Source of the DNA: DAISKN01 sp963716925
GTDB taxonomy: Bacteria; Acidobacteriota; Vicinamibacteria; Marinacidobacterales; SMYC01
Length of the DNA stretch: 64,000 bases
Assembly: GCA_963716925.1 (NCBI GenBank)
Contig: CAVQUX010000010.1
Span: forward strand, 62,001 to 126,000
Reading direction: 5' to 3'
The first letter of the stretch is position 1; each line of letters begins with the position of its first letter. Below are positions 39,272-48,043 of the stretch, one piece after another. Under the pieces are notes generated by a model. It ran no database searches and was not told the DNA's origin. It saw only the letters and a program-made list of their open reading frames with translations. Position numbers and translations under genes: made by a program.

Positions 39272-41271
39272 AGCTCCTGAGACGGCTCGCGGCCGCCTAC
39301 GGCGTTCTCCCGAGCTATTACGGAGTCGAGGGCCTCTCGCGTGCCCGGCCCGAAGCGCTCGTCGCGGTATTGCGGGTCCTGGGTGCCCCCGTCGAGAGAG
39401 TCGAGGACGCGGCCGACGCCCTCCGGGAGCGGCGGGAGGCTACGGCGCGGCGTCTGGTCCCCCCCGTGGTCGCGCTCTGGGACCACGAGCCGCAGATGGC
39501 GGCGCTGACGCACAGGGAAGAAGAGAGCGGCGGCGTACGGGTGGAGCTGACTCTCGAGGACGGAAGCCGGCGCCTGGAGGAAGTCGGTCTCGAAAGGATT
39601 CCGATCGCGCGGGCTCGCCGCGGTCTCGTGCACCGGCGTCTTTCGCTCCCACGACTCCCGCAGGGCTACCACCGCCTCGAGGTGGTTCTGGGAGAGCGCC
39701 GCTCGGAGAGTACGCTCGTGCGCGCGCCGACCCATTCCTACCGTGGGAGCGAATCCGATCGCGCGCGGCATTGGGGCCTGTTCGCTCCGCTGTACGCTCT
39801 CCACTCGGAGGGATCGTTCGGAGTCGGGGACTTTTCGGATCTCCGGCGGCTCGCCGACCTCGTCGCGAGTCATCGCGGAAGCTTCGCCGCTACCCTTCCC
39901 CTTCTCCCGACCTTCCCCGGGGACCCGAGCCCCTACTCCCCGGTGAGCCGGAAGTTCTGGAACGAGCTTTTCGTGGATCCCCGGCTCGCTCCCGAGTGGG
40001 AATCCGCGCGGAGCGTTGCCGCGAGCTCCGACTTTCTCACGCGGCTCGAGACTTCAAGGCGCGAGCCGCTCGTCGACTACGCCGCGGTCGCCGCATTGAA
40101 GCGGCCGCTACTGGAAGTGATGTCGCGAGAGGCGCTTCGCGGGCGCCCGGGCTTTCTCGAGGAGCTACTGCGTTCGAGACCCGACGCCGCTCTCTACGCG
40201 CGTTTCCGCGCCGCGGAGGAACGGCGGGGGATCCCTTGGCCGTCCTGGACCGAGCCTCTACCCAGAGAAGACCTCGGGGACGATGCCTTCCTGTACCACT
40301 TCTATTCTCAGTGCCTCGCGGAAGATCAGATCGCGGCCGTCGCCGCGGCAGCGGAGCGCAAGGGCGTACGCTTCTACTTCGACATGCCGCTGGGCGTCCA
40401 CGGCGCCGGCTTCGACACCTGGTCGAGACCGTCACTCTTCGCGAACCGCGCCGAGGTCGGAGCCCCGCCCGACGCCGTCTTTCCCGACGGGCAGAGCTGG
40501 GGATTCCCTCCCATCGTTCCCGAAGCGAGCCGGGCGGAGGGCCACCGCTACTGGAGAGAGTGCCTGGCGCACGTGATGCGGCACGCGGGCGTTCTTCGCA
40601 TCGACCACGTCATGGGGATGCACCGGCAGTTCTGGATCCCGTCGGGATTCGAGAAGCGCGACGGGGTCTACGTCCGCTACCCCGCGGAGGAGCTCCACGC
40701 CGTCGCCAGCCTCGAATCGCACCGCCATCGCTCGGAGCTCGTGGGAGAGAACCTGGGCATCGTTCCCGATGCGGTGAATCGCGCTCTCGACCGTCATCGC
40801 TGGCGGGAAATCTTCGTTCTCCAGTTCCGGCTCACGGGAAATCCCGAAAGACCCGTCGACCCGGTGCCTTCGAACGCCGTCGCCAGCTTCAATACCCACG
40901 ACACCCCGACCTTCGCCGGCTTCCGCCTCGGCCGCGATCTCGAGGACCGAGTCGAGGCGGGACTCCTCGATCGAGAAGAAGCGCGGGAGCTCGCGCTCTC
41001 GCGCGCGGCGGCGGTCGCCGCCCTCGATCGGTACCTCGGTCTCTCCGCCGATGCACCAACGGAGAGTCTCATCCGCTGGCTGCGGCTCCTTCTCGAGAGC
41101 GATGCCAATCTCCTGGCCGTCAACATCGAGGACCTGTGGCTCGAGGAAGAGCCGCAGAACGTTCCCGGAAGGGTGGAGCGGCCGAACTGGCGCCGCAAGC
41201 TCCGATATGGTCTTTCCTCCCTTCCCCCGGAAGTCGAAGCGATACTCGCGGGCATCTCCCGGCGCGCGTGA
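39268..41271 (+). CDS. malQ: 4-alpha-glucanotransferase
   Basis: A 667-residue amylomaltase (GH77) that moves maltodextrin chains between glucans. The N-terminal ~200 residues form an extra beta-rich domain (as in E. coli MalQ). The catalytic barrel has GDPSPYSPVSRKFWNELF-type substrate loops, the nucleophile aspartate in VLRIDHVMGMHRQFWIP, the acid/base glutamate in ELVGENLGIVP, and NTHDTPTFAGF. The GTG start overlaps the stop of the GH57 gene, so the two are translationally coupled. Together with glgB and GH57 it forms a storage-glucan turnover group. Confidence 0.93.
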   Translation: MKLLRRLAAAYGVLPSYYGVEGLSRARPEALVAVLRVLGAPVERVEDAADALRERREATARRLVPPVVALWDHEPQMAALTHREEESGGVRVELTLEDGSRRLEEVGLERIPIARARRGLVHRRLSLPRLPQGYHRLEVVLGERRSESTLVRAPTHSYRGSESDRARHWGLFAPLYALHSEGSFGVGDFSDLRRLADLVASHRGSFAATLPLLPTFPGDPSPYSPVSRKFWNELFVDPRLAPEWESARSVAASSDFLTRLETSRREPLVDYAAVAALKRPLLEVMSREALRGRPGFLEELLRSRPDAALYARFRAAEERRGIPWPSWTEPLPREDLGDDAFLYHFYSQCLAEDQIAAVAAAAERKGVRFYFDMPLGVHGAGFDTWSRPSLFANRAEVGAPPDAVFPDGQSWGFPPIVPEASRAEGHRYWRECLAHVMRHAGVLRIDHVMGMHRQFWIPSGFEKRDGVYVRYPAEELHAVASLESHRHRSELVGENLGIVPDAVNRALDRHRWREIFVLQFRLTGNPERPVDPVPSNAVASFNTHDTPTFAGFRLGRDLEDRVEAGLLDREEARELALSRAAAVAALDRYLGLSADAPTESLIRWLRLLLESDANLLAVNIEDLWLEEEPQNVPGRVERPNWRRKLRYGLSSLPPEVEAILAGISRRA

Positions 41272-41291
41272 TAGGATCCGGCCACCGGGAC

Positions 41292-41714
41292 ATGCCGCAA
41301 GAACCCAAACGACGCAGCCGATTCTTCCCCGGATTCCTTCTCGGGCTGATCGCGGGCGCGATTCTCGTCGTCGTCGCCCCCAGCTGGTGGCAGAGCCTCG
41401 TGCCGGACGCTCTGTTCCCCGGGGGATCGATGGAAAGCGTCGTCCTCGGAAAATCGCGGGAAGAGAGCCGGCTCCTTTTGAAGCTCGAGACCGGCGGCGG
41501 CGTCCTTCTCGCGACCTTCACCGAAAGAGTGGAGGAGATCGACCTCCTGGTGGAAGAAGGAGACCGGGTGACCCTCCGCGTGGCGCAGTATCAGCCGTTT
41601 CTCACGGATCCCCGACTCGACCGGGTGGTGAAGCCCGAAGTCGCGAAAGCCCCTCCCGCGACCACGACGACCCCCACCGCCGATACCACGACGACGACCA
41701 CCCCAAGGGAATGA
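41292..41714 (+). CDS. small membrane-anchored hypothetical protein
   Basis: A 140-residue protein with one N-terminal membrane segment (FFPGFLLGLIAGAILVVVAPS), a central domain of about 70 residues (VVLGKSREESRLLLKLETGG, then EEIDLLVEEGDRVTLRV), and a Thr/Pro-rich tail of about 25 residues with runs of threonine. The central part looks like a small beta-barrel. It is 20 bases after malQ and its stop overlaps the amidohydrolase start as ATGA. Function unknown. Confidence 0.6.
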   Translation: MPQEPKRRSRFFPGFLLGLIAGAILVVVAPSWWQSLVPDALFPGGSMESVVLGKSREESRLLLKLETGGGVLLATFTERVEEIDLLVEEGDRVTLRVAQYQPFLTDPRLDRVVKPEVAKAPPATTTTPTADTTTTTTPRE

Positions 41715-43414
41715 AGAAGAATCTCGTTCTCGTTCTCACCCTTTGTTTCGGCATCGCCGGTTGCGAGCCCAAGGCGCCACCCGCGGACCTGGTGATGCGA
41801 AACGGGAAGATCTACACGCTCGACGATGCCCGCACCTGGGCCGAGGCTCTCGCGATCGACGACGGCCGGATCGTTTTCGTCGGACCCAACGCGGGAGTCG
41901 ACGCGTTCGTGGGTCCGGAAACCCGCTTCGTCGATCTCGAGGGAAAGATGGCGCTCCCGGGGTTTCACGACTCCCACGTTCACCCGGTCTCGGGAGGCAT
42001 CGAGCTCGGGCAGTGCAACCTGAACGGCCTCGCGACCCGCGAGGGACTTTTCGCGGCGATCGAAGAGTGCGCCGCCCGCACTCCCGACGAGGTGTGGCTG
42101 GTGGGCGGAGGATGGGACCTGCCGCTCTTTCCCGGCGCGAGCCCCAACCGGTCGGACCTGGACCGACTCTCGCCGGATCAACCGGCGTACCTGACCTCCG
42201 CCGACGGCCACTCCTCCTGGGTCAACTCCCGCGCCCTCGATATCGCGGGAATCGACAAAACCACCCCGGACCCGCCGAACGGCCGCATCGAGCGCGACCG
42301 GACGGGTGAGCCCACCGGAACCTTGCGCGAGTCCGCCTCCGCTCTCGTCTCGGCGCACCTGCCGCCGCTCGGGCCCGAGGACTACGTGGAAGGCCTGAGG
42401 CGGGCGCTCCGGATGGCGAACGGCTTCGGCATCACCTCGCTCATCGAAGCGAGTGCGCGCGAGCGAGCCCTCGAGGCCTACGCCGCTCTCGCCCGCTCGG
42501 GAGAGCTCACCGCGCGCGTGCGGGCTTCGTTGACGGTGGACGACTCCAGGGACGAAAGCCAGGTGGACGAGCTCGTGAAGCTCCGGGCTCGCTACCAGGC
42601 GGAAGGAGTACGGGCGGACGCGGCGAAGATCTTCGCCGATGGAGTGATCGAGGCCGGGACCGCGGCTCTCCTCGAGCCCTATATCGACGTTCCCTCCCGC
42701 GGCGAGCTCAACTTTCCTCCCGAGATCCTCGATCGCATCGTGATCCGGCTCGACAAGGAAGGATTCCAGATCCACGTCCACGCCATCGGGGATCGCGCGA
42801 TTCGCGCTTCTCTCGATGCTTTCGAGAAAGCCCGCGCGGCGAACGGCCCCCGGGATTCACGCCACCACATTTCCCACATCGAGCTCTTCGATCCCGACGA
42901 CATCCCGCGCTTCCGCAGTCTCGGCGTGGTCGCGAACTTCCAGCCGCTCTGGGCCTTCGCCGATACCTACATCACCGACCTCACGGAGCCCCAGCTCGGA
43001 CCCGAGCGCTCGCGCTGGCTCTATCCCATCAAGAGCCTGAAGGACTCCGGCGCGGTCCTCGCCGCCGGCAGCGACTGGTCCGTCTCTTCGATGAATCCGC
43101 TGGAAGCGGTCCAGGTCGCGATGACTCGCCGGGACATCAACGAGCCGGAAGGTCCGTCGTGGATCCCCGAGGAGCGGGTGGACCTCGATACCATGCTCGC
43201 CGCCTACACACGCGGCGGAGCCTACCTGCAGCACCAGGAAGCTCTCACCGGCTCGCTCGAGGTGGGAAAGCGGGCGGATGTCATCGTCCTCGAGAAGAAC
43301 CTCTTCGAAGTTCCCGAGACGGAGATCCACCGCGTCAAGGTGCTGCTCACCCTCCTGGACGGAAAAGAGGTCTTCCGCGACTCGAGCTTCCCTCCCAGCC
43401 GGGCCTCGAATTGA
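41711..43414 (+). CDS. lipoprotein amidohydrolase, YtcJ-type
   Basis: A 567-residue metal-dependent hydrolase of the amidohydrolase 3 (YtcJ) family. The signal peptide ends in a lipobox (LTLCFGIAGC), so it is probably a lipoprotein facing the periplasm. Metal-site features are FHDSHVHPVSGG near residue 85, HVHAIGDRAIRASLDAF near 355, HHISHIELFDPDDIPRF near 390 and AAGSDWSVSSMNPLEA near 450. The substrate of this family is seldom known; exoamidase or formamide-type activity is possible. It overlaps the preceding small gene and converges with the MscS gene. Confidence 0.85.
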   Translation: MKKNLVLVLTLCFGIAGCEPKAPPADLVMRNGKIYTLDDARTWAEALAIDDGRIVFVGPNAGVDAFVGPETRFVDLEGKMALPGFHDSHVHPVSGGIELGQCNLNGLATREGLFAAIEECAARTPDEVWLVGGGWDLPLFPGASPNRSDLDRLSPDQPAYLTSADGHSSWVNSRALDIAGIDKTTPDPPNGRIERDRTGEPTGTLRESASALVSAHLPPLGPEDYVEGLRRALRMANGFGITSLIEASARERALEAYAALARSGELTARVRASLTVDDSRDESQVDELVKLRARYQAEGVRADAAKIFADGVIEAGTAALLEPYIDVPSRGELNFPPEILDRIVIRLDKEGFQIHVHAIGDRAIRASLDAFEKARAANGPRDSRHHISHIELFDPDDIPRFRSLGVVANFQPLWAFADTYITDLTEPQLGPERSRWLYPIKSLKDSGAVLAAGSDWSVSSMNPLEAVQVAMTRRDINEPEGPSWIPEERVDLDTMLAAYTRGGAYLQHQEALTGSLEVGKRADVIVLEKNLFEVPETEIHRVKVLLTLLDGKEVFRDSSFPPSRASN

Positions 43415-43420
43415 GACTCT

Positions 43421-44236
43421 CTACGCGCCCTCCCGCGCCGATGCCGGCGCGGCCGGCGTCTTGTTGACGATGACGCGGTGGGGGTAGGGGATCTCGATTC
43501 GTTCCTGCTCGAAGGCCTCCTTGATTCCTTCGGCGAGGCCGTTCGCCAGATCGATGTAGTTGTCGCGGGCGGTCCAGACCGAGAACTGCAGCTTCACCGC
43601 GGACTCCCCGAAGCTCTGGAAGATCATGATCGGAGACGGCTCGCGCAGGGCGAGCGGGTTCTTCCGCGCCACGTCCATCAGTACCTCGCGCACCTTCGCG
43701 ATCTTCGCGTCGTAGGCGACGCTCACCAGAAGGTCGTAGCGCCGGATGGGATGCCGGGAGAGGTTCGTGATCTGCGCCTTGACCATGGTCTCGTTCGGCA
43801 CCCGGACGTAGAGGTTGGCGAACGTACGGAGCTTCACCGAGAGGAGGTCGATGGATAGGACCTCGCCGGTAGTTCCGGCGACCTCGATCACCTCTCCCAC
43901 CACGAAGGGCCCCTCGCTCACGAGAAACAGTCCACTGATCAAGTTGGCGGCGGAGGTCTGGGCGGCGAAGCCCACCGCTACCGTCAGCACTCCGGCGGCC
44001 CCGAGCAGGACTCCGAGATCGAGGCCGAGCTCGCGGAGCGCGCTGGCGAACGCGAGCGCGAGAACGAGGTAGTAGGCCACCCTTCGCCCGAGCATCGCGG
44101 ACTGAACCGAAGACCTTCGATCCAGGAGCCGCCCCATCGCCGTTCGAAAGAGGTGCGCCGCTCCGATCCCGAGAATCAGGGTGACGCCGGCTCGCACGAC
44201 GGCATATAGCTGTTCGGTAGTGAGATACTTCTCCAT
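43421..44236 (-). CDS. small-conductance mechanosensitive channel (MscS family)
   Basis: A 271-residue inner-membrane channel that opens under membrane tension. Three N-terminal helices are followed by the pore helix TM3 (LLGAAGVLTVAVGFAAQTSA), the MscS beta domain (GEVIEVAGTTGEVLSIDLLS, then VRVPNETMVKAQITNLSR) and a C-terminal alpha/beta part. The size is that of the minimal MscS. It is 24 bases downstream of a DUF432-like gene, and a group of amide-ligase genes begins beyond it. A route for release of small solutes is a fair inference. Confidence 0.92.
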   Translation of the reverse strand: MEKYLTTEQLYAVVRAGVTLILGIGAAHLFRTAMGRLLDRRSSVQSAMLGRRVAYYLVLALAFASALRELGLDLGVLLGAAGVLTVAVGFAAQTSAANLISGLFLVSEGPFVVGEVIEVAGTTGEVLSIDLLSVKLRTFANLYVRVPNETMVKAQITNLSRHPIRRYDLLVSVAYDAKIAKVREVLMDVARKNPLALREPSPIMIFQSFGESAVKLQFSVWTARDNYIDLANGLAEGIKEAFEQERIEIPYPHRVIVNKTPAAPASAREGA

Positions 44237-44260
44237 TACGGTTCTCCAGCTTGCGCGAGG

Positions 44261-45064
44261 TCAGTCGAACAGGGCGCTGAAAGCCCGCACCAGGATCCCC
44301 CCGGGGTCGGCGGTCAGACGGGCGGCCGTGACTTTCTCGATCTCGCTCGGCACCGGCGGGGGGCCGATCTGGAAGCGGCCGAGGGTGGCGCTCGAGGTAC
44401 GCTCGAGCAATACCGATTCCGTCCAGAGTCCTCCGTCCCGCGCGGCGAAGATCGACAGGTAAGGAACCGCCAGGTTCACTCGCTCCAGAAAAAGGGTGTC
44501 GGTCGAGACGTTCCGAATGCGGAGCTCCGTCAGCGCGCGATGCGGGTGCCGGGGTAGGGAGGCCCGGTCCAGCCGGGGAGCGGTCTCCATCGCGTAGCAG
44601 AGCTCCCCCTCCCGCGTGGAAGGGCCGATCCAGGTGTCGGAGGGCCGCTCGATCGGGGATTCCATGAGCCCCAGCCGACTGGCGCCGACCTCGACCCGGA
44701 TCCAGAGAGGCGTCGAGCAGAACAGCGTGATGCTCTCTCCCGCGGTGACGTGGAACGGGTCCTCGGGATAGACCACCACCGCCCGGTCGGCGAGGACCGG
44801 CCGGACCCAGACGATCTCGGGCGTTTCCGCGAAGGCGAACCGCTTGCGGACCACCCCGGGCCCTTCGAGCGTGGCCGAGGAGGGACATTCGAAGAACCGC
44901 GCGTCGTGCGGCTCTGCGTTCTGCAGATATTCGACGGAAAGCTCCTGACGCCCGCGGGTCACGCTCAACCTCATCGAGCCGACGTGCCAGACTCCCCGCT
45001 CGCCGGATCCCAGCGCGAATCGGCCCCACCACGGAAGCTCAGGTTTGTTGGTTTCGTCGTCCAT
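44261..45064 (-). CDS. DUF432-like protein
   Basis: A 267-residue soluble protein, no signal peptide, mainly beta strands. The segments PVLADRAVVVYPEDPFHVT, CSTPLWIRVEVGASRLG and DTWIGPSTREGELCYAMET fit the pattern I know for DUF432, a family with no assigned function and often found beside MscS-type channels. Here it lies directly upstream of the MscS gene on the same strand, and is divergent from the RimK-like ligase across a 115-base gap. A regulatory or gating partner for the channel is a guess. Confidence 0.55.
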   Translation of the reverse strand: MDDETNKPELPWWGRFALGSGERGVWHVGSMRLSVTRGRQELSVEYLQNAEPHDARFFECPSSATLEGPGVVRKRFAFAETPEIVWVRPVLADRAVVVYPEDPFHVTAGESITLFCSTPLWIRVEVGASRLGLMESPIERPSDTWIGPSTREGELCYAMETAPRLDRASLPRHPHRALTELRIRNVSTDTLFLERVNLAVPYLSIFAARDGGLWTESVLLERTSSATLGRFQIGPPPVPSEIEKVTAARLTADPGGILVRAFSALFD

Positions 45065-45179
45065 GAAAGTGCTAAGATTCTAATGCCAGTAGAGACCGTG
45101 ACCCAAGAACCGAACGAAGACCCTCCGAGTCGTCGAGGCAGCGTCCCCTTCGCTTCCCCGGGACGCCCCTGAGCCCGCC

Positions 45180-46649
45180 GTGCCCACGCTGGTCGTCGTC
45201 AACAATCCCAAGAGCTGGCCGTTCGCGATTCCCGGCGTCGAGGTCGTCGAGGCCCGAGCCTACCTGACGAAGCCCGAGTTCGGGGAGATGAAGGGCGTCA
45301 AGCTCTTCAACCTCTGCCGTTCCTACAGCTACCAGAGCATCGGCTACTACGTGACCCTGCTGGCGGCGGCCCGCGGGCACCGGCCCCTTCCGAGCATCTC
45401 GACGTTCCAGGACCTGCGCTCACCTTCCATGGCGAGGATGGTCTCCGAAGACCTCGACGGCCGCATCCAGAAGGGGCTCTCCCGCATCCAGTCGGAGGAG
45501 TTCACTCTCAGCGTGTACTTCGGGCGGAACCTCTCCTCGCGCTACGACCCCCTGAGCCGCGAGATCTTCAACCTGTTCCAGGCGCCGCTCCTGAGGGCGC
45601 GCTTCGTCCGCATGGGTAAATGGCACCTGAAACACATCGCGCCCATCAGCATGGACGAGGTCCCGGAATCTCACCGGGACTTCCTGCTCGAAGTGGCGCA
45701 GGAGTACTTCCTGGGAAAGGGCCCCCGGGTCCGGAGGCGGAAGCCCACGAAATACGACATCGCCATCCTGTTCGATCCCGACGAGTCCTTTCCCCCGTCG
45801 GACGAGGGCGCGATCCGGAAGTTCGTTCGCGCCGCCGAGGACATGGGACTCGGAGCCGACGTGATCGGCCCCGACGACTACGGCCACGTCGGCGAGTTCG
45901 ACGGGCTCCTCATCCGCGAGACCACCCAGGTCAACCACCACACCTACCGCTTCGCTCGCCGAGCCGCGTTCGAGGGGCTGGTGGTCATCGACGACCCCGA
46001 ATCGATCGTCAAGTGCACGAACAAGGTCTTCCTGGCGGAGCTTCTCCGTCGCCACGAAGTCCCGACCCCCCGGACCCGGGTGGTCCATCGCGACAACGCC
46101 GACACGATACCGGGCGAGCTCGGGCTCCCTCTGGTCTTGAAGAAGCCCGACAGCTCCTTCTCCCACGGCGTCGTCAAGGTCGACACCGCGGAAGCTTTCG
46201 AAGCGGGGGTATCGCGGTTCTTCGAGGAGTCCGACCTGGTGATCGCTCAGGAGTTCCTGCCCACGCCCTTCGACTGGCGTATCGGCGTCATCGACCGCCG
46301 TCCCCTCTTCGCCTGCAAGTACTACATGGCTTCCGATCACTGGCAGGTCTACAAGCACGACGACAACGGCGGCGGAAGCCGCTTCGGTCGTTCGGAGACC
46401 ATCCCCGTCGAGCTCGCTCCCTCGAAGGTGGTGAAGGTGGCGCTCCGCGCGGCGAGCCTCATCGGGGAAGGCTTCTACGGCGTCGATCTCAAGGAAGTCG
46501 GAAACGACTGCGTGGTGATGGAAGTCAACGAGAACCCGAACGTCGAAGCCGGTCTCGAGGACGGGGTCCTCAAGGACGAGCTCTATCGCCGGGTGATGTC
46601 GGTCTTCCTCGAGCGGATCGAGAGGCGGAAGGCGGAAGCCATCCGATGA
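45180..46649 (+). CDS. RimK-like ATP-grasp ligase with RLAN N-terminal domain
   Basis: A 489-residue cytoplasmic amide ligase. The first ~190 residues are the RimK-like ATP-grasp N-terminal (RLAN) domain (VVNNPKSWPFAIPGVEVVEA, then FNLCRSYSYQSIGYYVTLL). Then comes an ATP-grasp domain (residues 200-480): DSSFSHGVVKV as the nucleotide loop, VIAQEFLPTPFDWRIGVID, and the metal-binding end EVNENPNVEAGLEDG. Family members join an amino acid, often glutamate, to a carboxylate with ATP. Two further ligase genes follow within 3 kb. The GTG at 45180 is used; no strong ribosome site is seen. Confidence 0.85.
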   Translation: MPTLVVVNNPKSWPFAIPGVEVVEARAYLTKPEFGEMKGVKLFNLCRSYSYQSIGYYVTLLAAARGHRPLPSISTFQDLRSPSMARMVSEDLDGRIQKGLSRIQSEEFTLSVYFGRNLSSRYDPLSREIFNLFQAPLLRARFVRMGKWHLKHIAPISMDEVPESHRDFLLEVAQEYFLGKGPRVRRRKPTKYDIAILFDPDESFPPSDEGAIRKFVRAAEDMGLGADVIGPDDYGHVGEFDGLLIRETTQVNHHTYRFARRAAFEGLVVIDDPESIVKCTNKVFLAELLRRHEVPTPRTRVVHRDNADTIPGELGLPLVLKKPDSSFSHGVVKVDTAEAFEAGVSRFFEESDLVIAQEFLPTPFDWRIGVIDRRPLFACKYYMASDHWQVYKHDDNGGGSRFGRSETIPVELAPSKVVKVALRAASLIGEGFYGVDLKEVGNDCVVMEVNENPNVEAGLEDGVLKDELYRRVMSVFLERIERRKAEAIR

Positions 46650-46696
46650 GTCTCCGCGGCATGAATCTGAGTCTTCAACCCGAGCGCAGCGCGAGC

Positions 46697-46795
46697 GACC
46701 CGCCTTCGCCACGCTTCGGCGGGTCCGCCGAAGCCCGAAGGGCGGAGGCGGAAGCGAGTCGCGTAGCGAGAGCCGCGGGGGTGGGGCCCCGCGGC
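46697..46795. other. two strong hairpins before the GCS2-type ligase
   Basis: In the 154-base gap between the two ligase genes, GACCCGCC (46697-46704) pairs with GGCGGGTC (46718-46725), and GCCGCGGGG (46772-46780) pairs with CCCCGCGGC (46787-46795). The second hairpin ends eight bases before the ATG at 46804, so it would cover the ribosome site in the message. No ribosome site is otherwise apparent. It could modulate translation or simply be an intergenic repeat. Confidence 0.45.
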
Positions 46796-46803
46796 ATTGC
46801 TCG

Positions 46804-48027
46804 ATGACTCTTCGCCTCTTCGAGGGCTACGGCATCGAGATCGAGTACATGCTGGTCTCGATCGACGACCTCGCAATCGTGCCCGCTTCCGATCGAGTCC
46901 TCGAAGCCCTCGCGGGAGAGGTGACCAACGAGGTGGAGGTGGATTCCGCAGCCTGGTCGAACGAGCTCGTGCTCCACGTGATGGAGCTCAAGAACACCGA
47001 GCCCGTAGGCGCCATCGCTCCCCTGGGAGACGTTTTCTCGGGACACGTCCGCAGGATGAACGCGCTCCTCGAGCCCATGGGCGCGATGCTGATGCCGGGG
47101 GCCATGCATCCCTTCATGCGCCCTCGCGAAGAGACCCGCCTCTGGCCTCACGAGGGCCGCGAGATCTACGAAGCGTTTCACCGCATCTTCGACTGCCGGC
47201 GGCATGGATGGGCGAACGTCCAGAGCTCGCAGCTCAACCTCTCTTTCGGAAACGACGAGGAGTTCGGCAGGCTTCACGCCGCAACCCGGGTCCTGCTTCC
47301 GATCCTCGCGCCCCTCGCCGCGAGCTCGCCCATCGTCGAGGGGGAAGTCACTTCCCTCCAGAGCGCGCGGCTCGAAGCCTATCGTACGAACGGCGAGAAG
47401 CTTCCGAGCGTCTCCGGCAGGATAATCCCCGAGCCCGTCTACGGCCGCGAGGAGTACGAGCGGAGCATCTACGAGACGATGTACCGGGAGCTGGCTCCGC
47501 ACGATCCCGAGGGAACCCTCCGCCATCCCTGGCTCAATGCGCGGGGCGCCATCCCCAAGTTCGACAAGGGCGCTCTCGAGATCCGGGTCGTCGACGCCCA
47601 GGAGTGCCCGGCGGCCGACGTCGCCATCGCCGCCGCCATCGCTGCCGTCTTGAAGGCCCTCGTTTCCGAGAGATTCTCGGAGCACGAACGTCAACGCTCG
47701 TGGGACACCGAACCTCTGGTCGAGATCTTCCTCGCCACCCTGCGGGACGCCGAGCGGGCCGTCATCCGGAACCAGGAGTACCTGCGCCTCTTCGGCTATC
47801 CGGACCGGAGCGGCACGGCGAACGAGCTCTGGCTCTACCTGATCGAGGCCCTGTCGGACGCGGAAGGCCTGGACTCTCCTCACCTCCGGGTGATTCTCGA
47901 GGAAGGGCCCCTCGCGCGGAGGATCCTCCGCGCCGTCGGGACGAGTCCCGCCCGCGAAGAGATCGCGTTCGTCTACCGGGCGCTCTGCGAGAATCTCGAG
48001 GCAGGACAGTCCTTCGTCGGCATCTGA
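46804..48027 (+). CDS. GCS2-type carboxylate-amine ligase
   Basis: A 407-residue member of the glutamate-cysteine ligase 2 (YbdK-like) family, a glutamine-synthetase fold that makes amide bonds using ATP. It begins with the substrate-binding strand LFEGYGIEIEYMLV, and has MPGAMHPFMRPREETRLWP, NVQSSQLNLSFGNDEEF and KGALEIRVVDAQECPAAD, which carry the metal and ATP ligands. True glutathione synthesis cannot be assumed: the family has several substrates, and the neighbours (two ATP-grasp ligases, no GshB) point to a different amide. It follows the RimK-like gene on the same strand. Confidence 0.85.
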   Translation: MTLRLFEGYGIEIEYMLVSIDDLAIVPASDRVLEALAGEVTNEVEVDSAAWSNELVLHVMELKNTEPVGAIAPLGDVFSGHVRRMNALLEPMGAMLMPGAMHPFMRPREETRLWPHEGREIYEAFHRIFDCRRHGWANVQSSQLNLSFGNDEEFGRLHAATRVLLPILAPLAASSPIVEGEVTSLQSARLEAYRTNGEKLPSVSGRIIPEPVYGREEYERSIYETMYRELAPHDPEGTLRHPWLNARGAIPKFDKGALEIRVVDAQECPAADVAIAAAIAAVLKALVSERFSEHERQRSWDTEPLVEIFLATLRDAERAVIRNQEYLRLFGYPDRSGTANELWLYLIEALSDAEGLDSPHLRVILEEGPLARRILRAVGTSPAREEIAFVYRALCENLEAGQSFVGI

Positions 48028-48043
48028 GATTCCGTCGGACGGG

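Noticed and set aside
41640..41712. ACGACGACC-type triplet run at the end of the small gene before the amidohydrolase
   Set aside because: It simply encodes a Thr/Pro-rich tail; too short and irregular to call a separate repeat element.
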